From Lucifuga dentata (taxonomy: Eukaryota > Chordata > Actinopteri > Ophidiiformes > Bythitidae), in assembly GCA_014773175.1 (NCBI GenBank), contig VXCM01002108.1, positions 102,824-166,823 on the forward strand: a stretch of DNA of 64,000 nt, read 5' to 3'. The number at the start of each line of letters is the position of its first letter. Position 1 is the first letter of the stretch. Positions 36,826 to 49,236 of the stretch are shown one piece after another. The notes below the pieces were generated by a model. The model worked only from the letters and a program-made list of their open reading frames with translations. It did not search any database and had not been told where the DNA came from. A program made the position numbers and the translations under genes.

Positions 36826-38065
36826 CAGTGGTGTGCGGCCAGGGCCAGCAAGGCCTTCTCTGCTGGCCTAGAGATTGTCAGAATCATCAAATTATGTTTT
36901 TATAATTCAATATATATTTTATTAATGCTATATGTATTTTACAAAGTTCATTCTCATCAGTTTTGTTATTAATGTCATTTCATCGCTACTCTCTCCCTCT
37001 GTTGCTGCTTCCAGTGCAGCTCATAGAAATGAGAGCTTTTATCCAATCAGATTTTACCCCTGTGCTGTCTCCGGGTAAAAAAATCTAGCCTGAGGCCTTC
37101 AGAATCTCGAGTGAATCCCCTCTGCTATTCAAGCAAATGGGACGATGTTTTTTATTGTCATATATTTTAACCAATCAGATTTTGAGTTTGCCATGTTGGG
37201 CATATTCTTTTACATGTCAGGGCCTTCTAGCTGGCCTTGGCCTACGTCATCGGAGTACAGCACTATGCCAACAGCTAAACAGTCTGCCAGAAATTCATCA
37301 GAAGAAGAAGAGAGCCGGTTAGCTTAGCTAACTCAAGTAAACCTAGCTAGCATGTCATGGAGCATTAATGTTTATTTAAACTTTCTTTCTTGATGTTTAG
37401 ATTTTTAGATGTAGTGCTTTAGATTTTTTTGTTTAGATTTTTACTTAGCCCTGTTGTTTTTTAACGCACAATGGCTGAAGGAGAAGAAATGGATTAACTG
37501 ACAACGCTTTTTTTCACATTTTGGAACTGAAACGCACCGATAATGTACAACCATATCGTTAAACTCTTTATAAAGAAAGAAAGGAGGATGGATTTTGTCT
37601 TCAGATGATGAGCAGCTTTGGTAAGTTTGATGGATTTTTATGTGGCTGGAATCTGTGGGAAAGCCTCTTGAATCTGATTGTGTTTTTTGTGTTTTATGGA
37701 ATTTTTGCTTACTTGCTGGTTGTATGAGTAAATGTAATAGTTGTGAGTTCTTGTTTCTTTGGTAATGACACTGATTTGGGCTATGCCATGTTTGTATGTG
37801 ATGCAGCATCCTGTCGTAATGCGTAATAATGCTACATCCTATTCATGTCTCTGCAGTTAGTGTGTTGTAACTGACATAGGTGTTGATCCTCGTGTTAAAT
37901 CACTTTATTCCACTCGATAAAGGTTACTGTCACTGTGAATATGGCTGATTAGGTCTAATAACAGCAGCATATAGCCCTAGTGTCATGCTGATGTTATTAG
38001 AAGGTGGTTTAATTGTGGGAGGATTGCATTGAAGGCCTAGGTGTAAAATGCACGGCCCGCCACTG
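36826..38065. mobile_element. Non-autonomous hAT-like DNA transposon with 8-bp target duplication
   Basis: The left end starts CAGTGGTGTGCGGCCAGGGC and the right end ends CACGGCCCGCCACTG; the terminal 15 or so bases are imperfect inverted repeats. The flanks are ATCAGTAC (36818-36825) and ATCAATAC (38066-38073), an 8-bp duplication with one mismatch, as expected for hAT elements. There is no transposase frame in its 1,240 bp. The end type CAGTGGCGGGC is common in teleost genomes as I know them. Confidence 0.75.
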
Positions 38066-38073
38066 ATCAATAC

Positions 38074-40534
38074 ACTGGTGTTATCTGTTGTGAGGAAGTT
38101 GCAGCTTGTCAGTGACTGTTGTTGCCTGCAGTTTTAAGGGAAGATTGAATGAAATAGATGAAATATACTGAGGATGAAGCTGTGAGGAGTTTTGAAGGTT
38201 AACAGAACTGTACGTACAGCAGACATCCCTGGAACACGTCACACCATCCACACAGACCCGACTGAAGTCATTCTGATAAGAAATTCCAATTTAACTGTTT
38301 ACATGGAAGCTAAATAAAGTGATCTGAAAAAAATGCCCCAAAGCATTTAATCAGAATATAACTTTTTTAACATTGGCAAAGTGGTTCTGTCCGCTATGAA
38401 GCATCTAATCTGCCAGAAGTACAGAAGAAGAAGAAAAAGGTTTTTTTTCTAACAGTATTGAGAAAATTAAATTCATTCATTCATTGATTGTTAGTACAGT
38501 TTACAGCCTGTTAATACAGTTTTCAGGATGGACCACCATCGTGTCCTGGGAACACTATTTGCGTTTCTGCTTTCTAATTCAACAGCAATCTCAACACAAT
38601 GTCAGCTAATGTTACTCCCACGTAAACATACGCAGAAAGAATACATTTTTTCCAACCAGAGAGAAACTATAGGATTAAGTGTTTACATGGTTATTTTCCT
38701 ATTGAACAGATTATAAAAGGTTTAAACCACCCCTCTCAACCCGATTGAAAATTCTTTCTGATCACCCTGGATCAGGCCAGTCTCTTCTGATTGAGGTGGC
38801 TACATGAGGCATTTTTATTCTGGTAGGACTATTATTCTGATTATTAGTAGAATATTAGGGTCTATGTAAACGCAGATAGTACACAGCTTAATCAACATCA
38901 ACATCATCAGATTCCTACCTGGTTTGCTGTGATGTCCCACTGGTGTTTGTNAAAAAAAAAAAAAAAAAAGTCTGTGACACAGCATCGGACTTTAATAGCA
39001 GCTTTCGGTGAACCTGTGTGGGTGCAGCTGTGACACTTCAGAGCCAAAGAATCTGCTCATACCTGCAGGGTGAGTGTCAGCCTCCAGAGCCTCCTTGCTG
39101 CAAATCTTTCACTTTTGTTTTTTTAGGGGTCCAAGCACAAAGTGCTGGATCCCCTATTATTTTTGCTCAGGATTCTTTTTTCTTCCCAAAATAGCCTAAA
39201 AGTGGTTGGGCAGCCCAAATCATCCAACGTGCAAAAGTGAAATTTGCAGCGTAGTCAAGCACAACACATTTTGGTTAATAACTTTGAACCGTGAGGTGCA
39301 CATTCAAATGCTTTGTACTGACACATTCGGTGAATTGAGCTGCATCTATTGGCACAACCATTGGCATTTACCTTGAGAAAAATTTTTCATAATTTTACAA
39401 AACCTGCAAAACCTACTTTTGCAAACTCGTCTCTGGATTTTTTACTTACAAACAAATAGTTGGTGTTAAAAGATTCTTTGGACTGTCGTCTTAAATAATT
39501 TCAAGAGCACATTTGTCATTTTCGACTTTGTATGCTAGCAATATGGATTTGAAGGTTTGTTGTACAGTGTCATTTTAGGAAAACTGCTATATCTTACTGA
39601 TAGATGCTTTAAATGACATCAAACTTCAGAATGTCATCCACATGGAGGCCCCCAATGACTGCACTAAATTTGGTGCAAATCCAGCCATAGGGGGCGCTAT
39701 AACAAAAGTTTGGCTCTACAGCCTAAACCGTTACAGATGGAAAGCTGAAATTTGCAGGGTGGCTAGGGTACGTGATAATACACCCAAAATGACTCATATC
39801 AACCATAAGGGGGTGCAGTAGTGAACGTAAATGTATTTTTATTCAAACTTGCAGTTCTGTGGACTAAACTGTCCAGCATGGAAAAGTGAAATTAGCAGGG
39901 TGTGCAGTGTACATGAAAGCATGGTAATTCTCAAAAAATGACCCATGTCAACCATAAGGGGGTACTATAATAAAGCAAAATGCTTTTTTTGTTAATAACT
40001 TGCAAACTGTGATTCACACATTTTGTTAAATTGAGCTGCATCTAATGACATATGCCACGCTAATTTGCGAGTCAACACTTTTTTGCAGTTTTGCAAAAAA
40101 GCAAAACCTACTTTTACAAACTAGTCTCTGGGTTTTTTATATTTTCACGATGTCTGCAATTGCGCTCCTGAAACATAAGAGGAAATCAAGATATACTGTA
40201 GGTCTGAGTGGGAGACAGATTATCAGTGCCTCCCCCCCCGTTCCAGCCCGTAATTTGCCCAAACAAAGGTAGCAACCCAAAGGTAGCAACCCTAGCTGCT
40301 ACTGTTGTTAGCCACCAAACACAACTACACTAACATCATATTATCTACCTTCATGTTCAACATTGAAGGGAAACGGAGTTGTAAGAGTTTTAAAAAACCT
40401 ACTGTAAAAAGACAGAAATCTCTTTTTCTGTCTGTCTATTTGTGGCACCATTATCTATAGAACTTCTGATTGGATATTGCGTGTGAGCATACGTGCGCGA
40501 GTATGTGCTTGAGTGTGTGTGTGTGATATCTGTA
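38074..40534. other. Repeat-derived spacer before sulfotransferase copy B
   Basis: 38074-39120 has no recognisable gene (poly-A with N at 38951). From 39125 a dispersed repeat begins with a terminal hairpin. 40425-40534 is a block starting TCTGTCTGTCTATTTGTGGC that is shared in part with 25965-25990 and 51780-51850. Confidence 0.5.
39125..40270. repeat. Dispersed repeat with terminal hairpin and internal degenerate repeats
   Basis: It opens with GGGGTCCAAGCAC and its near-complement GTGCTGGATCCCC around a short loop (39126-39153). Inside, related segments of the type GAAATTTGCAGGGTG and CCATAAGGGGGTGCAGTAG recur at about 100-170 base spacing (39700-39980). It has no coding capacity. I recognise the style as a common teleost repeat but cannot name the family with confidence. 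Confidence 0.55.
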
Positions 40535-40768
40535 AATAATAAAAGCTACCTTCTGTCTGCTGGTTTAAAAATGAAGAGTCATTTATTAAGAAAGCAGGGA
40601 AGGACTTAAATATTTATAACAAAAACAGTTTTGATAGTTGATAGGTTTTTAAGGGAATTTAGGGTTGGTTGAATTTGGAATTGAGTGAATTTCTAACTAT
40701 AACTCATTATTTTCTCATTTATTTTGTACTATTTCAGAACGTTTGCTCAGAGTTCAGAGGTAAATATC

Positions 40769-43700
40769 TCAGCTTCCCAAGACAGATGACTCATCAAGTA
40801 GTGCGTTAGGTTTTCTATATCCAAAAAGCCTGAAGTCTGCCTCATATAGCTTGTAGAGCTTCCCCCTGGCCTCTAGGGGCACTGTTCTGTACCAGTCCAA
40901 CACCGAATCAGGGGATGTCATATTTTCATAGGAAGGAGGGAACTTGATGTCGTTCTCCAGCTGCAGGATCTGGAGCAGCTGCTCAGCGTCGTCCTGAAGA
41001 GTCTCCTGTTGGCCCACAAAGTCGTACCTGAAGAGCAGAAAAAGAAGGTGCAACATGTTCACACATTAGCCAACAAGATCAAAGCGTCATTATAGATTCC
41101 ATTCAGTCTCCACGTCCTTTCCACAAATGAAAAACCACACTTCCTGTCAACTCTTTTATTTCCGGTCACAAATTTGAAACTTTGAGTTTCCAACTAGAAA
41201 AAGTCCAAGAACACACATGAGCCATTGATTGAAAATTAATCTTACTGTATCAGGCAAGGGTGACACAGGCGATACATCTGCCTCCAGTGGGGTTCAAATG
41301 GTGCTTTCTTCTCTGTCTGTGGGTCCAGCAGATATTGAATGAAGTTGTAGAAGGACGGACGCAGGTTCAATGCAAACGCTTTTTCCGCTGACTGTGGTGG
41401 ATCAGGTTGGCCGCCGTAAAGATGCAGAATGTTCCGGCCAAAGTTTTCGTAGTAGTACTCATTGTACCTCTGGAGCTTGTCTCGGTAGGCAGAGATGAGA
41501 CGGACAAATGGGTCCCGAACAAACAGGAACTTGGTGTAGTACTTCAGCCTCGCCTGTGGTCAAACGTGTGTTTTACTCTTTAACTGACAACTAACAAGAT
41601 TAAGTGGGTTAAATCTTAAGTGTGAACTGACCTTTCGCTCTGGTTTTGGGAAGTTGGGAAGGAGAGTGAACTGCTTGGGGAGGTGGACCAGGTCACCAGA
41701 TACAGACATGGGATCTTGATATGGTTCACTTTGGTTCAGGATAAATATGACCCTCTTCCAGTTGGTGCACGCCACCTGTGCATACAAACATCTTTGCATT
41801 TGCTGAATGTCTGTCAGCGTGCCTCATGTTCTGTATTTCTGCCTCGCTTGGAATAAAAACATGAACTGCACCAGCTGTCATCACTGTCCTGTGAAAACCA
41901 CGTATTTCCAAAATATACTATTCATTATTCTACCAACAGTTTGCACTTTGCTCCTTTTTGCACAATAGTACACTATATGGATAATTCATCTATTCTCTAT
42001 TACTTCTGCTACTTTTTTTTTTTTTTTNTTTTTTTTTTTTTTTTAGCACAATACATATTCCAAGCAGTCGTATTCAGTCTGTCAGGTACTATTAATCACC
42101 TCACAGGTATTTGTAATCATCTCACAAGTACTGGTACTATTAATAATGTAACAAGTACTATTAATCACCTCACAGATACTGATACTATTCATCATCTAAC
42201 AAATATTAATGTCATCTCTGAAGTACTAGTAATAATCTCACCAAAAAAAAAAAAAGGATAAGCCTGTTAGTAACAGCATATTTTAGAGATAACAAGAATA
42301 AAAAGAATTTTCTTATCGGAAATATAAAGGAGGTCTTTATCCTAGCTGAAAATTTAGAAACCACCAAATTTGGAGATAGATTGTTTTCATGGAACAGCAA
42401 TGTCATGAAAGCTTAAAGTTTAAAAAAAAAAAAAAGCTATTGGGAAGCAGTAATATCCATTTTGTGGTTCCAAAATGCTAATTAAAAAAAATAATTCTCA
42501 TAATGTATGCAACCCATGTTATTAAAACAGGAATGGGAATGGAACAGGCTGCAGGAATGAGTTTTGATATGATGCTATGTTGAGTTTATTGTTAGTTCCA
42601 CTAAATGGTTACTAGAGGGCACTGTAACGATATTAAATATATTATTCCTGCTGGTGAGAGGGAGATAGATTAGAGCAGCGTTAGTGTTTTGTGCCAAAGA
42701 GGAAAAGAAGCTCAGAACAAATTGCAGACATAGAAGAACTTTACAGCTACTTTAAGAATGAATTAATTTTTTTCTGACTGTTACCACTATACAGAGTATT
42801 AGAAGTTTTGACGCTGCCAGGCGTTTTAGTCGGAGCATCTGTGACTCTCCAGTGAGACCTGGTTAGCGTGCAAGCTAATTGTTAGCTTAGTGTTTATGTT
42901 AACTGAATGTTCGTTATGTGATTTTCAGATATATTCTTTGTGGGTGTGGAATTTTCTTTACTTTAAAGATAAAGTTTAGATTCTGTTTTGTGAATTTTTC
43001 TAGGTGTTTTAACAAAAGCCAGTTCGAAGTTAATTGGCCGTTGGCCTTGTAGTGATGCTGCCATGAGTACAATTTCCTTATTCTCGTTGAAAGATGAAAC
43101 CTACTGTTAGTTTTGTTTTTTTTTTAATTCCAGTATTCACAGTAGGTAGTAATGAATATGATTTAGTAAGCAGGAGGGTAAGCTACTAACATTGATTTGA
43201 TTTCCCTTGCTATATGTAGGTTTTGCCAGCGTTCCCATCCAAAGAGAAAGAGATGGGTCACCAAGCATAGTTCTACATCATACCTGCTGTGATGGAGGAC
43301 TTCTTCTTCAGTTAAGCTAATGAAATCTTATCAGTACCCCAGGTAGACCACACACACACACACACTCACACACTATTGAACTCTTGCAGAATTTACCTGT
43401 AAAGGACATGGGACATTAGACTGTGGACATTGGACTTAAATTTCAGATTTAAGAGTACAAGTTTTTGTTTTTGTGTTTTATTTTGTTGTTTAAATAAATT
43501 GTTCTTCTTTTCTCGTACTATTATTAGCCATCAGTTATTCGCTCCTCGAGATGAACCTAAACCTTAATCTAATTGGATATATGTGGTATGTTATTGTTGT
43601 TAAAGGGCAAGAAGTTATTGATCATATTAACTCTCTTACATAACATACTTCAGGGTATTATAGTAGTGGAATCAAGTGTTAAATGTAGTTTTGTGAATAA

Positions 43701-44321
43701 CGACTAAATCACTGTAGTCTGAAGCCAGCTGTAGATAGTAACCATCTCTGAGTGTGTGTGTGCATGGACATCACCTTGGGAATGTAACAGTAGATGATGC
43801 CATGTTTGTCGTCCACTATGAGGTTCTCCAGCTCTTTGTCTGTCAGATCGTCAATAATCTGCTTTCCTTCAGAAAACGCGTCTCTGTCAGCAGCGCATGA
43901 TTCTCTGAGCAGCTTCTTTCTCAATGCCTGCAGCTGATGCAGCTTCTCTAGCAAAACAGAATCAGAGATAAAATTATTAGAGATTGAAAAGGGAAGGATG
44001 AAACATTTTTTCTTGTCCTGAACAACGTCCTGTTAAAGGTAATCCAATAATCCAAAAGTAATCATAGGTGAGGTCACAGCTTCTGTTCCTAATTCATTTC
44101 ATGAGCAGTGGAGCATAAAACTTGAAACAAATCATTGTTCAAATCCAACCACATCCTGTGTCCACCAGGAAACAGATACAAGTCAAAAACAGTAAGAGAA
44201 TTATCTCACTCACACACAGAGTACCTCTCTTTTTTTGTGACACATGATCAAAGGACAGCATGATGAGAAATGTGAATCCTAGAAGCCCCAAAAGCAGCAG
44301 GAAACCTTTGGATGTTGCCAT
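40769..44321 (-). CDS. Carbohydrate sulfotransferase 12-like copy B, intact
   Basis: Predicted Golgi type II enzyme of the HNK-1/chondroitin 4-O-sulfotransferase group, using PAPS. Minus-strand exons: 44225-44321, 43775-43947, 41632-41775, 41246-41553, 40769-41027. All junctions are GT-AG and phases close to 326 codons plus stop. Start MATSKGFLLL is chosen because a likely splice acceptor (GCATTGTTCCAG) lies just upstream and a stop sits in frame there. Residues 7-24 form the membrane anchor. VDDKHGIIYCYIPK joins VACTNWKR (5'-phosphosulfate loop), FVRDPFVRLISAYRDK is the 3'-phosphate site, then HWRQMYRLCHPC and YDFVGQQETLQDDAEQ. One N-glycosylation motif is NMT in exon 5. The end extends six residues (SSVLGS) beyond copies A and C. 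Human CHST12 is about 414 aa; this copy is shorter in the stem. Intron 2 holds a 1.17-kb insertion. Minus-strand AATAAA lies at 40723-40718. Confidence 0.85.
42083..42240. repeat. Degenerate minisatellite in intron 2 of copy B
   Basis: Same CTCACAGGTACTATTAATCA-type units as at 31137-31330, with fewer and more diverged copies. A poly-T run with N at 42028 lies just upstream. Confidence 0.65.
42508..43681. mobile_element. 1.17-kb insertion with 6-bp target duplication in intron 2 of copy B
   Basis: Flanked by AATGTA on both sides (42502-42507 and 43682-43687). Copies A (near 31620) and C (near 56590) continue straight across this point, so they act as empty sites. The insert has no coding frame, contains an AATAAA-type signal in its right third (TAAATAAATTGTTC near 43490) and starts TGCAACCC. 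A solo LTR is one possibility; ends and size do not settle it. Confidence 0.65.
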
Positions 44322-44329
44322 CGTTGCTC

Positions 44330-44464
44330 CAGCTTCTAACCTGGAACAATGCAAATACAGTGAATTTAATCAATCTGGGTAGAAGATGTAAGTCACNCAG
44401 CTTCTAACCTGGAACAATGCAAATACAGTGAATTTAATCAATCTGGGTAGAAGATGTAAGTCAC
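44330..44464. other. 67-bp duplication around a single-N gap upstream of copy B exon 1 (assembly artefact)
   Basis: 44330-44396 is repeated at 44398-44464 after N at 44397. It duplicates the presumed 5' UTR splice acceptor but not the start codon. Confidence 0.85.
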
Positions 44465-44885
44465 AGATTTTTTGTCAGGATGACCACAGGATTCTAGTGT
44501 CTGATTTAAGTTGTTTCTGATCCCTGGCTTCATGGTAACGGTAATGTGTTCTTTAATCCAGAAGTGCTTGTGTAAAAAACTGCTGCAAAAAGATGTACCA
44601 GGAAACACATTCCAGAGACATCCTGAGGTTGTCATAGAAACAACAAAATCATATCCTACTGCTGTGACCTCGGAAGTCGGATTTTTCCCAATCGGAAGTT
44701 CCGATTTCCAACCTCAAACCGTTCCAGCTAAATGTAAACAAAAAAGCATGGCTGAACACCAGTAAATACTGTAAGATTAAATAAACTTAGTAAGAAATGC
44801 TAACTAAAGTAAAGTTAGATTACAGGACTGTTTGGTGGATTGTGTTGCAGTGATATTAATCACAGCTGGTTTTAAACATTTGTAC

Positions 44886-44918
44886 AGAGATTAGATGAAG
44901 ATTCTTCATCTAATCTCT
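44886..44918. repeat. Perfect 16-bp inverted repeat with one-base spacer
   Basis: AGAGATTAGATGAAGA and its exact complement flank a single T. Confidence 0.85.
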
Positions 44919-44936
44919 CCTGGCGGTAGATATGTT

Positions 44937-45089
44937 GTATGAAAACTCAGTCAGGTCAACTGGATTCATGTTTTTAATTTTGAAACATTTCATCATTCAT
45001 CTAAATGGCTTCATTGGTCAGAAAAAAAAAAAAAAAATCTGACTGACGAAAGCCATTTGGATCCAGTTGACCTGACTGAGTTTTCATAC
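44937..45089. mobile_element. Fold-back (MITE-like) element with 29-bp perfect arms
   Basis: 44937-44965 (GTATGAAAACTCAGTCAGG and on) is the exact inverse of 45061-45089. Inner parts (CTAAATGGCTTCATTGGTCA against CTGACGAAAGCCATTTGG) also pair, with poly-A at the tip. Hairpins of this kind are frequent in fish genomes. Confidence 0.7.
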
Positions 45090-45194
45090 ATTTGTGCAGA
45101 GAAGTAAATGTTCTGAAATTATTTCCACTTATGTGTCAGATACATTGTAGATCCTGATTATTATTAAACATATTATATATACTGTATATATATA

Positions 45195-45893
45195 TCTTCT
45201 TCTTTTCCTTTCGGCTTTCCCTTCAGGGGTCACCACAGCGAATCATCTGCCTCCATCTAACCCTATCCTCTGCCTCCTCTTCTCTCACACCAACTAACTT
45301 CATGTCCTCTTTCACTACATCCATAAATCTCCTCTTTGGTCTTCCTCTAGGCCTCCTGCCTGGCAGTTCCAACCTCAGCATCCTTCTACCGATATGTTCA
45401 CTATCCCTCCTCTGTACATGTCCAAACCATCTCAGTCTGGCCTCTCTGACTTTATCTCCAAAACATCTAACATGCGCTGTCCCTCTGATGTACTCGTTCC
45501 TGATCCTATCCATCCTCGTCACTCCCAAAGAGAACCTCAGCATTTTAGTCTCTGCTACCTCTAGCTCTGCCTCCTGTCTTTTCCTCAGTGCCACTGTCTC
45601 TAAGCCATACAACATCGCTGGTCTCACCACCGTTTTGTACACCTTTCCTTTCATTCTTGCCGAGACTCTTTTGTCACACATCACACCTGACACTTTTCTC
45701 CACCCATTCCAACCTGCTTGCACACGTTTCTTCACCTCTTTTCCACACTCTCCATTGCTCTGGACTGTGGACCCTAAGTACTTAAAATCCTCCACCTTCT
45801 TTATCTCTATTCCCTGTAACCTCACCATTCCACTTGAGTCCCTCTCATTCACAGCCATGTATTCTGTCTTGCTGCGGCTAACCTTCTGTACTG
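45195..45893 (-). mobile_element. 5'-truncated RTE-type LINE with an intact C-terminal frame
   Basis: The minus strand encodes 211 residues (45858-45223) with FKYLGSTVQSNGECGKEV, RPAMLYGLETVALRK, LRWFGHVQRRD and GRRPRGRPKRRFMDVVKEDM, the C-terminal end of RTE-clade reverse transcriptase proteins abundant in teleosts. It stays open to the stop codon and so looks young. The endonuclease and the reverse transcriptase core are absent. Both sides are TA-rich repeats (about 45175-45195 and 45895-45910), suggesting insertion into a TA array. The plus-strand 212-codon frame is a shadow. Confidence 0.85.
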
Positions 45894-45952
45894 TACTATA
45901 TATATATATTCCTGATAATAATTATATTAATAATAATTGATTATTTAATATA

Positions 45953-45989
45953 AAATATATCACCAAGTAGTTAACTTGGTGATATATTT
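45953..45989. repeat. Perfect 16-bp inverted repeat, 5-base loop
   Basis: AAATATATCACCAAGT and its exact complement around AGTTA, just right of the RTE fragment. Confidence 0.8.
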
Positions 45990-46860
45990 GGACCTTTTTA
46001 TTTCAATGTTACGTAAGAAAAAATACTTTTCGCCTGTTAGCTGATCATTTCCATTCACAAAGTTTGCTTCCATGGGCATTGCCATGTTGAGTGTCATCAT
46101 ACTTGTGAAGTCAGGGTAGATAATTTTGGTCCGAGTTTTCCCGGTCGGGGCTCCGACTTCAAGAGCCGTTGCATTTTTCCAAGTAGGAAGCCAGAAAAAT
46201 CTGAGTTCCATGGTCTGTTGAACGCAGCATAAGAATCGAAGTAAATAAGTGGTATTGATCCCATTACCTTTAACTTTGAGGAAGTTGGATGGAATCTTCC
46301 AGTAAACTTTGGAACAGCTATGGTAAAAAGCAGCAAATTTGTCTTGGCAGTAAAAAAAAAAAAAAAAAAAAAGAGCCAAAACGTCATCCAGTGTCACAAT
46401 TTAGCAATTCATTATCTGTCCACCAGCTATCACCCCTGAGTTTCTTCGTCTGACTCTACACCTGATTACCTTACCTGTTCATATTCTCCTGATCTGCCTC
46501 CTCCTTGGTCACCTGATCACCACATCTGCAGCTAATTCCCTCATCAGCCTGTTTCTGCTTTTACCAGTCATTTCCCTGTGTTCTCTGCCAGATGTCCTTG
46601 TTATCTGATTCTGTTAGTCTGTTTATTCCTGCTGGTTTTTGAATCCTGACCTCAGCCTGTTTTTTAGTTCCATGAATGTAGTTCCTCAGCCACTTTGGAT
46701 TTATTAGCCTTTATCTTATTTGTGTGCTGACTTTGGGTTTTTGACCCCCCCNCTGCCCTTTATTGGATCGTTTGCCTTTTGTTCCTGCTTGCTTGTTTTG
46801 TAGAACCGTACGTGTACGCTGTCCATCCACATTTGCCATTTCCATTTTTTTTTTTTTTTT
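45990..46860. repeat. Duplicated 5'-flank block of copy B
   Basis: 46235-46860 is paralogous to 58030-58610. The part at 46000-46215, with mixed CGG/TCCGA motifs, resembles 32340-32640. The shared minus-strand stretch encodes VYWKIPSNFLKVK followed by GTAATG; it may be a non-coding first exon of the sulfotransferase genes, or just part of a repeat. Confidence 0.55.
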
Positions 46861-49236
46861 GCCACCTTCTTAGTTAAGACTCTTTATTTACATTTACTGT
46901 TTATTCTGTAAGCCTGCAATTGAATCCTTGCTCTGTAGCTGTTCGTGACAGCTCAAATTTCATACCCATGAAATTATTTACCACAGACTGAAACGGGGTT
47001 TTAATTTTTGCATAACTATGTGTTTTATGAAAGCTCCCCCGACATGTAAGTAAGGATGTACTGCAGTCATGCCTCTTCCAAGGCAAATGAGATGACCCCT
47101 AACCGGTGTTTAAGATGAGGAAACATGGTCAAGACGATATTTTCCTTTATTGACACATAAAGTCTTGCACTAAGCTTTACGAAGCCATCCAGTGTATCTT
47201 GGATTCAGGCTGCCTTGATTGTCAATAGTGAGTCGAATACTCTCCTCTCATCTCCAGCCTTTTTTCTAATGAGAAATCTGCTACTATACTAGGCAATGTA
47301 ATGGCAGACTTTGCAACTTTACAAAGTTACATGTTACACCCAATTTGTGCTAATATTCACCCATGTGGCATCTACATGTCTATATAAATATCTATACAGT
47401 ACGTCCACTTATAGCAATAGACTGAGAGACTCATAGTCTACCTGAAAAGTACTGTTTTCTATCAAATAAAATACACTTAACTTTCAGATAGTGAGAGTGA
47501 AGTGTGCAAAAATGTGTTGTACAATTATTGTAGAAATGCCATCGTAGAGTAAAAATACACAACATATATTTAAAACACAGCTGCACACTTGAAAACAAAA
47601 CAAAAAAACTGCACACAAAGCACTAAATCAAACTTGCAAAGTTTCAGTGCTCGTCAGATCAGAATGATAATAATTAATACTAAACGAATCGATTAATTAT
47701 CCCATTTCTCACCTGAGATAATCTGATTATGAAAAAGATCATACGTGATCACAGCATAACAAACGTATTTTTTTATTTTTATTTTTTAACTGGATTACCA
47801 TGTTTGCATCCTCACAAGATCTTGCTGCTGTTGTATGATTCCAAATGTTTCTTCATAAGTCCAGTATGATCCATTGACATGAGCGAAGAAAAAGCAAATA
47901 CGAATGGTGCTATTATAAAGGCGTGTCAGCGACAGTATGTCAATATTGATCCTGGCTGTGTGAGTTGACCTTTTTTTGTGTTTTATTTATCTGTTTTGTT
48001 CTCTAGCTATTAAAATAATTGCCCCTGTGTATTCCACGTTCCTGATCTTTCATCATATGACTATTTAATTATAGACTTCCCAAAATAACATTTTAGGAAA
48101 TTATTTCCTCAGATGATACACACACATATTACACAAATCATAAGCCAAAGTACTTAAAAACTGAAAAAAAAAAAAAAAATGTCAGTAATGATTACATTTA
48201 TGAGAACTTTCCTTCTTCATTTTCCTGCTGTTTTTGCTTTAATATTTTTTACATGAAAACCAACTAAGTGTGTTGTAGATTTGAGTTGAGCAGTTGAATA
48301 GATTTGATTTGAAATTTGATTTGAGTCATATCAAATCAAGCAAAGCCAGTAATGTCCTTATTATTATTTATTCCCAGAATACAGAAGAATCAAAATATTC
48401 ATATGAGCTTAACTGACATTGGATTTGTCGTTGCTTTATTGATAAAACCACAGTTTTTAAATGTACAATCAGTAATCATATAAAAACAAAAGTGTTGCAC
48501 CACCCAAATAATCAAAACATGCAATTGATTGCTGCTTATTTCTCTCAAATTGATTAACACGAGTAAAATCTATTTCTGTAAATCTGTTAATGTATTAATT
48601 AAATCTTTTCATCTGTTGTGATGCTGTTGCTATTTTTACACACTGCAGAAAAACAAAACAGATCAGTTGACAAACACCTGAATTTTTTCATATATTAAAC
48701 TCATATATCAAACTCTTCAGTTATGTGCTCTGTATATGTGGAAATTATCTCAAACTTACATGGTAAAAATTAAGGACCAAGGCTTTAAAGATTAAAATTT
48801 ACTAAGAAGAAATGAGTTTTAATAAATCTTGACAGAATGATTTCAGTTTGCAAACAAACACTCCCATTACCAGCACACAAATCATGTCCGTCATAAAACA
48901 CAGACATCAATGCCAATAATTAAACAGATATTGATCATTAAAAAAAAAACAAAAAAAAAAACACTTGAAACAGTGTTTGAAACAGTGTTTGAAACTTGTT
49001 TCAAGGTGAAAAATTGTTACCCATACCAAAAATATCCTGGTAAACTTGATATATATCCCCTTCTGAAATTTAATAGAGCAAAGCCAGAATATTAACTGGA
49101 AACTTGACAGTAAAGTGTAGGAATTCTGCTGTACCCAGACCTTGTTAGATTTTGTTAGTGACGACTAAGCAAAAGCCTTATCTCCTTTTTCATTTCAGTG
49201 TTTTTCTCATATTGTTACATGAATGCAATGTAATGT
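46861..49236. other. AT-rich intergenic sequence, nothing recognised
   Basis: No family-like frame, no clear inverted repeats and no long microsatellites. The only notable motif is a threefold GAAACAGTGTTT-type repeat at 48967-49004. Confidence 0.5.

Noticed and set aside
45302..45940. 212-codon plus-strand frame
   Set aside because: It is the antisense shadow of the RTE LINE frame on the minus strand, which has recognisable family motifs.
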